Part shown: positions 18,157 to 27,113 of the stretch, piece by piece | Numbering within the stretch: position 1 is the stretch's first letter | Layout of the letters: each line of letters begins with the position of its first letter | Assembly: GCF_014649835.1 (NCBI RefSeq) | Contig: NZ_BMTU01000009.1 | Span: forward strand, 124,001-188,000 | Direction: 5' to 3' | Origin: Streptomyces pilosus | GTDB taxonomy: Bacteria > Actinomycetota > Actinomycetes > Streptomycetales > Streptomycetaceae | Length of the DNA stretch: 64,000 nt | Position numbers and translations under genes: made by a program | Notes under the pieces: model-generated | Databases searched by the model: none | What the model was told of the DNA's origin: nothing | The model's input: only the letters and a program-made list of their open reading frames with translations

Positions 18157-18200
18157 GCGGCGCCCCGCTTGCCCGTTCCGGCGGGTAAGCGGGGCGCCGC
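18157..18200. terminator. Strong hairpin terminator between PL11 and lipoprotein genes
   Basis: GCGGCGCCCCGCTT (18157-18170) pairs perfectly with AAGCGGGGCGCCGC (18187-18200), and the inner GCCCG/CGGGT extends the stem with one G-T pair. It serves both convergent genes. Confidence 0.8.
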
Positions 18201-18209
18201 GCCGTCCGC

Positions 18210-18842
18210 TCACTCCGTGATCGTGCCGTTGAACTCCGGGAACGCGAGGCTGGAGTCGTCGCTGCTCCGCTGCACCGTCACCACGATCTTCCTGCCGTAC
18301 TGGGACTCGATGCTGTTGTCGTGGTTCTTCGTCGTCGACACCCCCGGTGCCAGCCGGCCCTCCAGCGGCTGCGACCCCTTCGAGAAGAGGGTGAAGACGG
18401 CTTCGCCTCCGTTCGTGGCCCCCTCGACGATGAGCGACAGGTCGTCCAGGGCCACTGGCCCGGTGCCGCCGTTCTCCAGCTTCAGCCCCACCCGGAAGTC
18501 GGTGTTGCCGGGCTCCGGCGACTCCAGCAGGTCCTCGTCGTGGTCGGTGAACACCTTCGCGTCCACCACCGTCACCTCCAGCCCGTCCGGCCACGTGTAG
18601 GACTCCCCGAACTCCAGCACGGTGGCCTGCCGGCCGGTGCTGTCCCCGCCCGGTTCGGCCCCCTCGTCGGAGCAGTGGGCCATCCAGTCGGCCTGGCTGA
18701 TGTTCTCGTCCATGCAGTCGACCGCCGGTGCGGTCGTGGAAGCCTTGCCCTTCGCTGCTGTGCCGCCGTCGTCTCCGCCGCCGCACGCGGTGAGCGCGGC
18801 CAGGAGCAGGGCGGCCGTGGCCGCGGTGGCGCGAACGCGCAT
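18210..18842 (-). CDS. Lipoprotein, DUF4352-like
   Basis: A 210-residue lipoprotein. The signal peptide ends in the lipobox L-T-A-C (ALLLAALTACGGGDDGG), so residue 20 should be the lipidated cysteine. The mature domain (EFGESYTWPDGLEVTVVDAKVFT, FRVGLKLENGGTGPVALDDL, NGGEAVFTLFSKGSQPLEGRLAPGVSTTKNH) is an Ig-like beta sandwich of the DUF4352/Telomeric-repeat-binding-factor-like type, common in Streptomyces envelope proteins. Its function is unknown; the conserved C-M-D-E-N and W-M-A-H-C segment near residues 43-57 contains two cysteines that could form a disulfide. Followed downstream by the PL11 gene in the opposite orientation. Confidence 0.85.
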   Translation of the reverse strand: MRVRATAATAALLLAALTACGGGDDGGTAAKGKASTTAPAVDCMDENISQADWMAHCSDEGAEPGGDSTGRQATVLEFGESYTWPDGLEVTVVDAKVFTDHDEDLLESPEPGNTDFRVGLKLENGGTGPVALDDLSLIVEGATNGGEAVFTLFSKGSQPLEGRLAPGVSTTKNHDNSIESQYGRKIVVTVQRSSDDSSLAFPEFNGTITE

Positions 18843-19000
18843 ATTCCCCCCAAGGTAGAACGTCGGAACACCGTAGACCGCCCGCGGGCGAGGTGCCGAC
18901 CACCGTCACCGAGCCGTGACACAAGATCACGAGGAGGCCGGTACGGCCCGCCGGGTGCCCGTCATGCTGCGACCGGGCACCCGGGGCCGCCCCGCGGTCA

Positions 19001-19032
19001 CCGGTGGGGCGGAGGGTGTGTCTCCCCACCGG
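19001..19032 (-). terminator. Possible terminator after GH74 gene
   Basis: CCGGTGGGG (19001-19009) and CCCCACCGG (19024-19032) can form a 9-bp stem with a 14-base loop, 8 bases downstream of the GH74 stop (minus strand). The arms are clean but the loop is long. Confidence 0.45.
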
Positions 19033-19039
19033 CGGGGTC

Positions 19040-21703
19040 TCAGCGGACGGCGCAGGAGCGGCCCCCCACCTCGAAGGCCGTCGGTGCCCTGTTCGCCGCC
19101 GATCTGGTGGCCGTGAAGCCGAAGGCGGCCGAGGAGCCCGGTGCGACCCTCGCGTTCCAGTCGGTGTTGCGTGCCGTCACCGCCGGACCGGACTGGGTGT
19201 GGGACCCGTTCCAGAGCTGGGAGATCCGCTGGCCGTCCGCGAAGGACCAGGTGAGGGACCAGCCGTTCCAGGCGGCCGGGCCCGTGTTGGTCAGCCGGAC
19301 GTCGGCCTGGAAGCCGTCGGCCCACTGGTGGGTGATCCGGTAGGTCACCTCGCACGCGCCGGACGGCTCCGGGTCCGGGCCGGGCCCCGTGCCCGAGGTG
19401 TCGCCGTAGACGATCCCGCGGCCGTTGGTCGCCACGTACACGCGGCCGTACACCCGTGGGTCGCCGGTGATCGCCGCCCCGGTCCAGCCCCACTGGTGGG
19501 CGTCGTCGTTGACGCGGGTCCAGGTCGCGCCCCGGTCCGTGGAACGGAAGATGCCGCGCACGCCGTCGATCTGCGCGCTGGTGAAGAGGGTCTGGTAGGA
19601 GGCGCCCGGCGCCGCCTTGCCGAAGCCGACGGTGTCGGCCTCGTCGACGCCCGGCAGCTTCGTGAACGTCGCTCCGGCGTCCACGGAGTGCCACAGGCCG
19701 TACGGTCCGTCGCTCGCCCCTCCCGCCAGCCAGACCTCGCCCCGCGCACCCGGGAGGGCCTTGAAGCGCACGCTGTCACCGGCGGGCAGCCCCGTCGCGG
19801 ACGAGGCCGTGAACGTCGCGCCGCCGTCCGTACTGACGTAGAACCTGCCGGACTTGAAGCCGTAGAACGTCCTCGGGTCGACCCGGTCGGACTCGACGAC
19901 CGCTCCGGACGGGATGCCGGACGACGGGGACCAGGACGTCCCGAACCCGGTCGCGTGGTGCACGCCGGCACCCTGCGGGCTCCACACGAACCGGCTGCCG
20001 TCGGCCGCCGCCGCGACCGTGCCGCCGCCGCTCACCCCCGAAGGGTCGGTGCCCGCGAACCAGCTGGCGCCGTTGTCCGTGGAGAAGGCGATGTGCGGGC
20101 CGGAGTCCAGGTTGCCGGCCCGGACCACGATCCCCGGGTTCGACTCGGCGAAGTCCAGACTGGTCGTCGTCGTGAAGTTCGGCTGGGTGAACATCATCGG
20201 CGGCACCCGGGTGAGGTCCGTGTGCCGGAAGCCGCCGACGTCACCGAGCGCGCTGATCAGCGGGGCGCCCGACGGGGGAGAGATCAGGTCGTTGACGGCC
20301 GTCTCCTCCAGGCCCCGCACCATCGGTCTGATGGTGAACGGGGTGTCGTCGTCCCAGGCGGTCAGGTTCTCCGTGCCGTAGATCGTCGCGCCCGTCCCGT
20401 ACATCATCCGGTCGGAGTCGAACGGGTCGATCTCCAGCGCCTCCGTCATCCAGCCCAGCTTCGGTGTCTGCTCCGGCGGCGACGGGTTCGCGCCCCAGGT
20501 CAGCCAGGGCGACGACGAGACGTCCATCGTGTAGCGGTTCTCACGGTCCGGGTACGAGGTGTAGCTCCACGCCTGCGTCCACGTGCCGCCGCTGTCCGTG
20601 GAGCGGAAGATCTGCGTGTCCGGCCACCAGGAGCTGTACGCCGTCGCCATCACGGTGCCCGGGTTCTGCCGGTCCACGGTCAGTCCGCTGAACCCGTAGT
20701 AGGTGTCGGCCTCCGCGACCGGGCTGATGTCCGTCCAGGTGCCGGTCGCCGTGGTGTACCGGTACAGCCGGCCCTTGCCCCCGTCGTACGGTCCGCCGGT
20801 GTCGCTGTAGGCGAGGTAGAGGTGGCCGTTCCGGGCGTCCAGGACGCCCTTGTGCGCCAGGTACCCGGTGGGCTGACCGGCGATCCGCTGCCAGGTCGCG
20901 CCCGCGTCCGTCGACCGGTACACGGCGTTCTCCTTGTCGGCGACCCCGGCGTAGACCGTCCGCGTCGCCGTGCCCGCGCTGCCCGTCGACTCGTCGAAGG
21001 TGACCCAGACGACGCCCTGGTTGTCGGAGGCGTAGCCGGAGGTGTCGCCCGGATCCTGCACGTAGTTCCCGGGGTTGGGGAAGGCCGTCACCTTCGACCA
21101 GGTGGCACCCGCGTCCGTCGACCGCCACAGCCCGTGGCCGCTGGGCGCGCCGAGATACAGCACGTCGTTGTCGTGGGGGTCGACCGCGAGGCGTTCCCCC
21201 ATGCCCCGGCCGGGCATGTTGCCGCCCAGCTTGAACGGCAGGTCCGCCTTCCTCCAGCTCGCGCCCCGGTCCGCGGAGCGCAGCACCGCGCCGTTGCCCG
21301 GGTCCCAGTCGTTGGTGTAGGTGCCGACCGCCGCGTACACCCGGTCGGGGTCGGCGGAGTCGGAGGCGAGGCTCACCACGCCCGTGTGCCCCCAGTCGTC
21401 CCAGCCGACCGAGTCCAGCAGCGGGGTCCAGCTCTTCGTGGCCTCCTGCCAGCGGTAGGCGCCGCCGATGTCGGTGCGGGCGTAGGCCAGGTCCTTCTCG
21501 GTGCGGTTGAAGACGATCCCGGGCACGAAGCCGCCGCCGTCGACGCGCGCGTTCTTCCAGGTGTAGGTGTCGGCGGCGAGCGGGGCGGCCGGCTCGGGAG
21601 CCCCGGCGGCCAGGGCGGGCGGACCGCCGGCGAGCAGACCGGCCGCCAGCGCGAGCACGGTCGTGAGGATGCGGGTTCTTCGCACGGTGCGTTCCTTCCT
21701 CAT
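19040..21703 (-). CDS. Secreted GH74 xyloglucanase with C-terminal CBM2
   Basis: An 887-residue secreted endo-xyloglucanase/oligoxyloglucan hydrolase. A signal peptide covers residues 1-about 33 (ILTTVLALAAGLLAGGPPALA-A). The GH74 double seven-bladed propeller follows: ARTDIGGAYRW holds the catalytic base aspartate, and GDVGGFRHTDL the catalytic acid, and many ASP-box-like repeats (STDAGATW, RSADRGASW) mark the blades. A short linker (GTGPGPDPEPSG) leads to a CBM2 (CEVTYRITHQWADGFQADVRLTNTG, WNGSHTQSGPAVTARNTDWNARV). It lies downstream of the GH48 gene on the same strand, 116 bases apart, with a hairpin in the gap, so it is probably cotranscribed in part from the CebR-type promoter. Confidence 0.93.
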   Translation of the reverse strand: MRKERTVRRTRILTTVLALAAGLLAGGPPALAAGAPEPAAPLAADTYTWKNARVDGGGFVPGIVFNRTEKDLAYARTDIGGAYRWQEATKSWTPLLDSVGWDDWGHTGVVSLASDSADPDRVYAAVGTYTNDWDPGNGAVLRSADRGASWRKADLPFKLGGNMPGRGMGERLAVDPHDNDVLYLGAPSGHGLWRSTDAGATWSKVTAFPNPGNYVQDPGDTSGYASDNQGVVWVTFDESTGSAGTATRTVYAGVADKENAVYRSTDAGATWQRIAGQPTGYLAHKGVLDARNGHLYLAYSDTGGPYDGGKGRLYRYTTATGTWTDISPVAEADTYYGFSGLTVDRQNPGTVMATAYSSWWPDTQIFRSTDSGGTWTQAWSYTSYPDRENRYTMDVSSSPWLTWGANPSPPEQTPKLGWMTEALEIDPFDSDRMMYGTGATIYGTENLTAWDDDTPFTIRPMVRGLEETAVNDLISPPSGAPLISALGDVGGFRHTDLTRVPPMMFTQPNFTTTTSLDFAESNPGIVVRAGNLDSGPHIAFSTDNGASWFAGTDPSGVSGGGTVAAAADGSRFVWSPQGAGVHHATGFGTSWSPSSGIPSGAVVESDRVDPRTFYGFKSGRFYVSTDGGATFTASSATGLPAGDSVRFKALPGARGEVWLAGGASDGPYGLWHSVDAGATFTKLPGVDEADTVGFGKAAPGASYQTLFTSAQIDGVRGIFRSTDRGATWTRVNDDAHQWGWTGAAITGDPRVYGRVYVATNGRGIVYGDTSGTGPGPDPEPSGACEVTYRITHQWADGFQADVRLTNTGPAAWNGWSLTWSFADGQRISQLWNGSHTQSGPAVTARNTDWNARVAPGSSAAFGFTATRSAANRAPTAFEVGGRSCAVR

Positions 21704-21736
21704 GGGGGGAGGGGAGGTGGGGGGAGCGTGCGAGGA

Positions 21737-21763
21737 CCGGGCGGCCCTGCGAGGGCCGCCCGG
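21737..21763 (-). other. Intercistronic hairpin between GH48 and GH74 genes
   Basis: A perfect inverted repeat with 12-bp arms (CCGGGCGGCCCT / AGGGCCGCCCGG, loop GCG). It lies between the GH48 stop (21820) and the GH74 start (21703). It may be a terminator, an attenuator, or an RNA stabilising element that sets the expression ratio. Confidence 0.6.
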
Positions 21764-21819
21764 CCGGTGGTGGCCCCGGCGTCAGGTACCGGGGCCGGTA
21801 CGCGGAGCGTCGGCGGGGG

Positions 21820-24735
21820 CTATTCGAGAAGCTCCGCGTACGAGCCCATGGCCAGGGCGATGTCCGCCTGGGCCCAGAACCGGTGGTACGTGAAGGTGGG
21901 CGCGGCGCCGCCCGCCAGGTAGGACTCGATCTTCGACCACGCGGGGTCGTCCTGGTAGAAGGAGCGGATCGAGGCGAAGGTCGACGACGAGTTGATCGTG
22001 TCGCCGTTGGGCATGGTGCCGGTCCAGCCGCTCGGGACGTGCACCGGGTCGTCGAAGCGGTTGTAGTCGGCGCGGGTCTCCGGGACGGCGATGCCGAGCG
22101 CGGTCTGGTTGTTCTTCCACATGCCGTCCAGCAGCGCCTTCGCCGTGGTAGCAGCCTCCGTGTCACCGGAGCGGTCGGCGTAGTACGTCAGCGTCTTGGC
22201 GTAGGCCGCGGCCACACCGACGTCGTTGGTGTAGTCGGTGACGGTGACGTGCAGGCCGCTGTTGGCGCCGGGCGACGACGCGTTCCAGGTGTCTGGCTTG
22301 CCCGACCACCGCAGTGTCGACGGCATCAGGAAGGAGCCGTCGGGGTTGACGGTGGTCTCGGACAGCGCCCAGTCCACCCACTTGTCGAGGACCGACTTGG
22401 CGAGCGCGTTGCCGGTCTGCTGGTACAGCTCGGCGACCCGCTCCATCGACCACGCCTGGAAGCCGAACCACTGGTTGGACGGCGGGTCGTGGTAGACGGG
22501 CTTCTCGTCGTAGTGCATGCCGTAGAAGGTCGGCGTGCCGGCCGGCGGGGTCGTGTACCGGCCCGCCCAGCTGTTGGTGGCGCCGCCCGCGATGCCGCCC
22601 TCGTCGGACTGCAGCCAGCGGTAGAACTCCAGCTGCCGCTGCATCGACTTGCCCCAGTCCGCCGCACCCGTCGCCGACTTCGGCTTCAGCGGCGCGTAGG
22701 TGCTCAGCGCGTACGCGGCGAGGGGGTTCTGGTAGCCGCCGTGCGCGTGGCTGGAGCCGATGCGCCAGGCCCAGCCGGCCGAGGTGTCGGTGGCACCGCC
22801 CCAGGCGTAGTACCAGGACAGCAGGTAGTGCGAGGCGTCCTTGCCGGTGCCGGCGGGGCAGGACGGGCTGGTGCAGTTGCCGACCTTCTTGAAGTACTTG
22901 TCGTACATCGCGTAGCGCAGGTAGTCACCCATCTTCGCGGCCTTGGCGACCGTCGCGGAGATCTGGGCGCCCTTGCCCTGGTCCTTGGCCCACAGGTCCG
23001 CCCAGTACGCGGCCTGCACGGCCCGTGCGTCGGCGTCCGGGGCGTTGGTGAACTTCCACTGCTTGGCGTACGAGGCGTCCTTGGTGAACAGGTCCAGGTA
23101 GCCGTTCTTCCCGCCGTACTTGAAGGCGTCGCAGGTGGGCTGCGGGACGGTCTCCCACACCGACTCCTGCGGACCGCGCTGGAAGGTGTTGATGTAGGAC
23201 GGTCCGGTGTCCGCCGGGCCCGCCTCGCACTTGCCGGGCGAGTTGCCGTAGCCGTACACGTTGTCGACGTCCTGGATCCAGTGCATGCCGTAGACGTCGT
23301 CCGTGCCGTAGGCGGACTTCAGCTCGGCCGCGATCGGGTCCGGGCCGACCGACACGCCCGCGTCGAGCTGCGAGGGGTACTCGTCCGGGGTGTCGTGCTC
23401 CGGCGCGTAGGTCGCCGGCTTCGAGGCGTTGTAGAAGGAGTTCGTCGGCTGGTCGGCGCGGGTCGGGATCATGTACTTCTCCATGATCTCCCAGGCCCCG
23501 TTGAACTTCGACCAGTCACCGGTCACCTTGCCGTACATCGCCTGCAGCCACAGCAGGTAGCTGTACGCCTCCGAGGTGGTCTCGTGACCGTGGTCGGGGG
23601 CCTCGACGATCAGCGTCTCCACCGAGTGGTACGGGATGCCCTCGGGGGAGAAGTAGCCGTTGGCCGGGTCGGTGATCTTCCCGTACAGCTCCAGGAACCG
23701 CGCGTCGTACGTCTTCGCCGCGCCCAGCTGCGTCACGGTGACCGCGGCCTTGGCGTGGCCGGGCGCGGTGGACTCGAAGACGGCCGAGCCGCTGCCGGAG
23801 GCGTCGGCGGCGATCGTCACCCGCTGCGCGGTGTTCCAGTTGGACGGGGTGAAGGTGAGCGAGGCGCCGGAGGAGACGGACAGGCCCGTGTTGCCGCTCG
23901 CCCGCGTCGTCGTGACGGTCGTGTTGGCGCTCGGCTGCTTGGACAGCTTCACTTCGTACGTGCCCGACTCACCCTGCTGCACGCCGAGTTGGGACGGGGT
24001 GGCGACCACGGCGGGACCGGAGGCGACGGTGATGCCGACCGGCGTCGAGCTCGCGGAGGCGCCCATGCTGTCGTACGCCTTCGCCACCAGCGAATGACTG
24101 CCCACGGTCAAACCGGCGACCGAGAGGGTGAAGGGGGCGCTGGTGTCGGTGCCCAGCAGCTCGGTGTCGTCGTAGAACTCGACCTTGGTGATCGTCGCCT
24201 GGTCGGCCGCCGCGGCGGTGGCCGCGAGCGGGACCGACTCGCCCTGTGTGTAGACGGCGCCGGCCGCCGGGCTGGTCAGCACGGTGATCGGCGGCTGGTG
24301 GGCGCCGGCGCAGGTGGTGCCGTTGACCGCGAAGGACGTGGGGGCGGCGTTGGTGCCGCTGTAGGTGAACTGGCCGCCGGTCGTGACGGCGGCGCCGGCG
24401 GCGATCCGGGCGTTGTACCCGGCGTTCTTCACGGTCACGGTGGAGCCGGACTGCGACCAGGTGCCGTTCCAGCCGTTCACCAGCCGCTGGTTGCCCGTGT
24501 AGCCGTAGGTCAGGGTCCAGCCGTCGATGGCCTCGGTCCCGCGGTTGGTGAGGGTCAGCTCCGCGGTGAACCCGGAGCCCCAGTCGTTCGCCTTGTAGTC
24601 GACACTGCACTGGACGGCGGCCGCCTGAGCGGGAGTCGAGCCGGTCGAGAGCATCGTGAGCGGCAGTGCCAGAGCCGCCGCCGCGGCCGTCAGCAGCCGG
24701 CGTAAGCCGCCGCGTCTCCTGGGTGGGGGATGCAT
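21820..24735 (-). CDS. Secreted GH48 cellobiohydrolase with N-terminal CBM2
   Basis: A 971-residue secreted reducing-end cellobiohydrolase. Domains: signal peptide 1-39 (ending in AQA-A); CBM2 at about 40-140 (QCSVDYKANDWGSGFTAELTLTNRG, WSQSGSTVTVKNAGYNARI); a bacterial Ig-like module about 148-236 (SPAAGAVYTQGESVPLAATA...VEFYDDTELLG); another beta-sandwich about 240-335 (ATPSQLGVQQGESGTYEVKL); and the GH48 (alpha/alpha)6 catalytic domain from about 340 to the end. The proton-donor glutamate is in HETTSEAYSY. GH48 enzymes are the key partners of GH6 enzymes in actinomycete cellulose use, and a GH6 gene lies divergent across a shared promoter. A perfect CebR-type box lies 47 bases upstream of the ATG. 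Confidence 0.94.
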   Translation of the reverse strand: MHPPPRRRGGLRRLLTAAAAALALPLTMLSTGSTPAQAAAVQCSVDYKANDWGSGFTAELTLTNRGTEAIDGWTLTYGYTGNQRLVNGWNGTWSQSGSTVTVKNAGYNARIAAGAAVTTGGQFTYSGTNAAPTSFAVNGTTCAGAHQPPITVLTSPAAGAVYTQGESVPLAATAAAADQATITKVEFYDDTELLGTDTSAPFTLSVAGLTVGSHSLVAKAYDSMGASASSTPVGITVASGPAVVATPSQLGVQQGESGTYEVKLSKQPSANTTVTTTRASGNTGLSVSSGASLTFTPSNWNTAQRVTIAADASGSGSAVFESTAPGHAKAAVTVTQLGAAKTYDARFLELYGKITDPANGYFSPEGIPYHSVETLIVEAPDHGHETTSEAYSYLLWLQAMYGKVTGDWSKFNGAWEIMEKYMIPTRADQPTNSFYNASKPATYAPEHDTPDEYPSQLDAGVSVGPDPIAAELKSAYGTDDVYGMHWIQDVDNVYGYGNSPGKCEAGPADTGPSYINTFQRGPQESVWETVPQPTCDAFKYGGKNGYLDLFTKDASYAKQWKFTNAPDADARAVQAAYWADLWAKDQGKGAQISATVAKAAKMGDYLRYAMYDKYFKKVGNCTSPSCPAGTGKDASHYLLSWYYAWGGATDTSAGWAWRIGSSHAHGGYQNPLAAYALSTYAPLKPKSATGAADWGKSMQRQLEFYRWLQSDEGGIAGGATNSWAGRYTTPPAGTPTFYGMHYDEKPVYHDPPSNQWFGFQAWSMERVAELYQQTGNALAKSVLDKWVDWALSETTVNPDGSFLMPSTLRWSGKPDTWNASSPGANSGLHVTVTDYTNDVGVAAAYAKTLTYYADRSGDTEAATTAKALLDGMWKNNQTALGIAVPETRADYNRFDDPVHVPSGWTGTMPNGDTINSSSTFASIRSFYQDDPAWSKIESYLAGGAAPTFTYHRFWAQADIALAMGSYAELLE

Positions 24736-24781
24736 GGTGCTGGTTCCTCCTGCGACTCGGTGAAGTCAAGCCTTGAACCAG

Positions 24782-24795
24782 TGGGAGCGCTCCCA
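24782..24795. promoter_or_regulatory. CebR-type operator (perfect)
   Basis: TGGGAGCGCTCCCA, a perfect 14-bp palindrome identical to the operator bound by the cellobiose-responsive repressor CebR in Streptomyces. It lies 46 bases upstream of the GH48 ATG. Confidence 0.9.
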
Positions 24796-24924
24796 TAGTG
24801 GGGATGGGGGGATGGGCGGTCAAGCCTTGTGGAGAATCGAAAAGATTCGACGATTCGAGTTGCGCGAAAGTCTGTGGTCCCCCTGTTCTTCACCGTCACT
24901 TGGCGCTAGCTTCAAGAGCACCAG

Positions 24925-24938
24925 TGGGAGCGGTTCCA
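24925..24938. promoter_or_regulatory. CebR-type operator (two mismatches)
   Basis: TGGGAGCGGTTCCA, 12 of 14 matches to the CebR box. It lies 292 bases upstream of the GH6 ATG and 130 bases from the perfect box, suggesting it serves the GH6 promoter or cooperates with the first site. Confidence 0.75.
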
Positions 24939-25229
24939 TCAGTCGACGCGTCCGCCACGACGCGTCCGAGCTGCAAGGAGTCGCTCATGCGCCACCCCCC
25001 GCGTTCAGTACTTTGAGCCACCCCGTGCACGTGTGGAGCACCTGACGCGGGATCGCTCCTCCCTGTGGGATCCACGTGCCGTCGTGTGCTGCCCGCACCT
25101 CCCGGCAGACACCGCGGGACCCGTACCGACCGGGTCCGCACGGCACCCCCACCCCCGTAAGGCACCAGGCCGCGTGGTCGTCCGCGCGCGCCCCGAAGGA
25201 CAGCCCCCTACGGATAGGAAACCCGCACC

Positions 25230-26948
25230 ATGAGTCGCACCAGAACCGCGCTTCTCGCCGCCACGGCGCTGGTCGCAGGCGCCGCCGGGACGGCGATGGC
25301 AGCCGTCCCCGGCGACGTCGGCGCGGCCGCCGTTCCCTGCACCGTGGACTACCAGGTGCAGAACCAGTGGAACACCGGCTTCACCGCGTCCGTGAAGGTC
25401 ACCAACAACGGCGCCGCGAAGTCGTCGTGGTCGGTGAAGTGGACCTACGCCGGCAACCAGCAGGTCACCAGCGGCTGGAACGCCAAGGTCACCCAGTCCG
25501 GCGCGAACGTCACCGCCGCCAACGAGTCCTACAACGGCACGCTCGCCACCGGGGGTTCGGCCACCTTCGGCTTCCAGGGCACCTACAGCGGCAGCAACGC
25601 GGTCCCCGCCACCTTCACCCTCGACGGCGTGACCTGCAACGTCGACTCCGGCGGCCCGACCGACCCGCCGGACCCGACCGACCCCCCGCCGGGCAACCGG
25701 GTCGACAACCCGTACAGCGGTGCCAAGGTGTACGTGAACCCGGAGTGGTCCGAGAACGCCGCCGCCGAGCCGGGCGGCAGCCGCATCGCCAACCAGCCCA
25801 CCGGTGTCTGGATGGACCGCATCGCGGCCGTCAACGGGGCCAACGGCAAGATGAGCCTGCGTGACCACCTCGACGAGGCCCTGCGGCAGAAGGGCTCGGG
25901 CGAGCTCGTCTTCCAGGTGGTCATCTACAACCTGCCCGGCCGCGACTGCGCGGCCCTCGCCTCCAACGGCGAGCTCGGCCCGACGGAGATCGACAAGTAC
26001 AAGACGCAGTACATCGACCCGATCAAGACCATCCTCGCCGACCCGAAGTACGCCTCGCTGCGGATCGTCACCACGGTCGAGATCGACTCCCTGCCGAACC
26101 TGGTCACCAACGTCTCGCCGCGCGCCACCGCCACACCCAACTGCGACGTGATGAAGGCCAACGGCAACTACGTGAAGGGCGTCGGCTACGCCCTGAACAA
26201 GCTCGGCGACGTGCCCAACGTCTACAACTACGTGGACGCGGGCCACCACGGCTGGCTGGGCTGGGACGACAACTTCGGCGCGTCGGCGGAGCTGTTCAAG
26301 CAGGCCGCGACGGCCGAGGGTGCCACGGTCGCCGACGTGCACGGCTTCATCGCCAACACGGCCAACTACAGCGCGCTGAAGGAGGACCACTTCTCCATCG
26401 GCGACTCCGTGGCGGGCAAGTCGGTGCGCGAGTCGAAGTGGGTCAGCTGGAACCGGTACGTCGACGAGCTGTCCTACGCCCAGGCCCTGCGCGACAAGCT
26501 GGTCTCGCTCGGCTTCGACTCGAAGATCGGCATGCTGATCGACACCTCCCGCAACGGCTGGGGCGGGGCGAACCGGCCCACCGGTCCCGGAGCCACCACC
26601 AGCGTGGACACCTACGTCGACGGCGGCCGCTACGACCGCCGGTTCAACACGGGCAACTGGTGCAACCAGTCGGGAGCCGGCCTCGGTGAGCGGCCCAAGG
26701 CGTCCCCGGAGCCCGGGATCGACGCGTACGTGTGGATGAAGCCCCCGGGCGAGTCCGACGGGGCGAGCAAGGCCATCGACAACGACGAGGGCAAGGGCTT
26801 CGACCGGATGTGCGACCCGACGTACACCGGCAACCCGCGCAACGACAACAACAAGTCGGGCGCCCTGCCCGATGCCCCGATCTCCGGGCACTGGTTCTCC
26901 GCCCAGTTCCAGGAGCTGATGAAGAACGCCTACCCGCCGCTGTCGTGA
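25230..26948 (+). CDS. Secreted GH6 cellobiohydrolase with N-terminal CBM2
   Basis: A 572-residue secreted cellulase. Signal peptide 1-about 31 (AATALVAGAAGTAMA-A), then CBM2 at about 35-132 (CTVDYQVQNQWNTGFTASVKVTNNG, WNAKVTQSGANVTAANESYN), a short Pro/Thr linker (PTDPPDPTDPPPGN), and the GH6 domain from about 155. Catalytic features are YNLPGRDCAALAS and VEIDSLPNLVTN, the latter with the acid Asp as in exo-acting Thermobifida Cel6B; the long DAGHHGWLGWDDNFG and loop-rich catalytic domain point to a non-reducing-end cellobiohydrolase rather than an endoglucanase. ATG 25230 follows AGGAAA. It is divergent from the GH48/GH74 pair and likely CebR-controlled. Confidence 0.93.
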   Translation: MSRTRTALLAATALVAGAAGTAMAAVPGDVGAAAVPCTVDYQVQNQWNTGFTASVKVTNNGAAKSSWSVKWTYAGNQQVTSGWNAKVTQSGANVTAANESYNGTLATGGSATFGFQGTYSGSNAVPATFTLDGVTCNVDSGGPTDPPDPTDPPPGNRVDNPYSGAKVYVNPEWSENAAAEPGGSRIANQPTGVWMDRIAAVNGANGKMSLRDHLDEALRQKGSGELVFQVVIYNLPGRDCAALASNGELGPTEIDKYKTQYIDPIKTILADPKYASLRIVTTVEIDSLPNLVTNVSPRATATPNCDVMKANGNYVKGVGYALNKLGDVPNVYNYVDAGHHGWLGWDDNFGASAELFKQAATAEGATVADVHGFIANTANYSALKEDHFSIGDSVAGKSVRESKWVSWNRYVDELSYAQALRDKLVSLGFDSKIGMLIDTSRNGWGGANRPTGPGATTSVDTYVDGGRYDRRFNTGNWCNQSGAGLGERPKASPEPGIDAYVWMKPPGESDGASKAIDNDEGKGFDRMCDPTYTGNPRNDNNKSGALPDAPISGHWFSAQFQELMKNAYPPLS

Positions 26949-26961
26949 CGGGCTGATCCCC

Positions 26962-27005
26962 GGTCCGCCGGGTCCCGGCCCCTCGGTGCCCGGACCCGGC
27001 GGACC
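26962..27005 (+). terminator. Terminator after GH6 gene
   Basis: GGTCCGCCGGGTCC (26962-26975) pairs perfectly with GGACCCGGCGGACC (26992-27005); it starts 14 bases after the stop. Confidence 0.75.
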
Positions 27006-27113
27006 GCCGCACGCCCTCTCCCGGACCGCGCCTTTGCGGAAGCGGCAACATCGTTTGCCCCTCGGCGGTGCGTCGTCGCACGCTGGCGGCATCCGAGCGG
27101 AGAGGCTGACCCC

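Larger units (their letters stand above)
24736..25229. promoter_or_regulatory. Divergent GH48/GH6 promoter region
   Basis: A 494-base intergenic region controlling both cellulase genes. It is AT-richer than its surroundings (AGAATCGAAAAGATTCGACG near 24835), holds two CebR-type boxes listed separately, and a short inverted repeat (GAATCG...CGATTC) between them at about 24836-24858. I see no further coding sequence in it. Confidence 0.7.
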
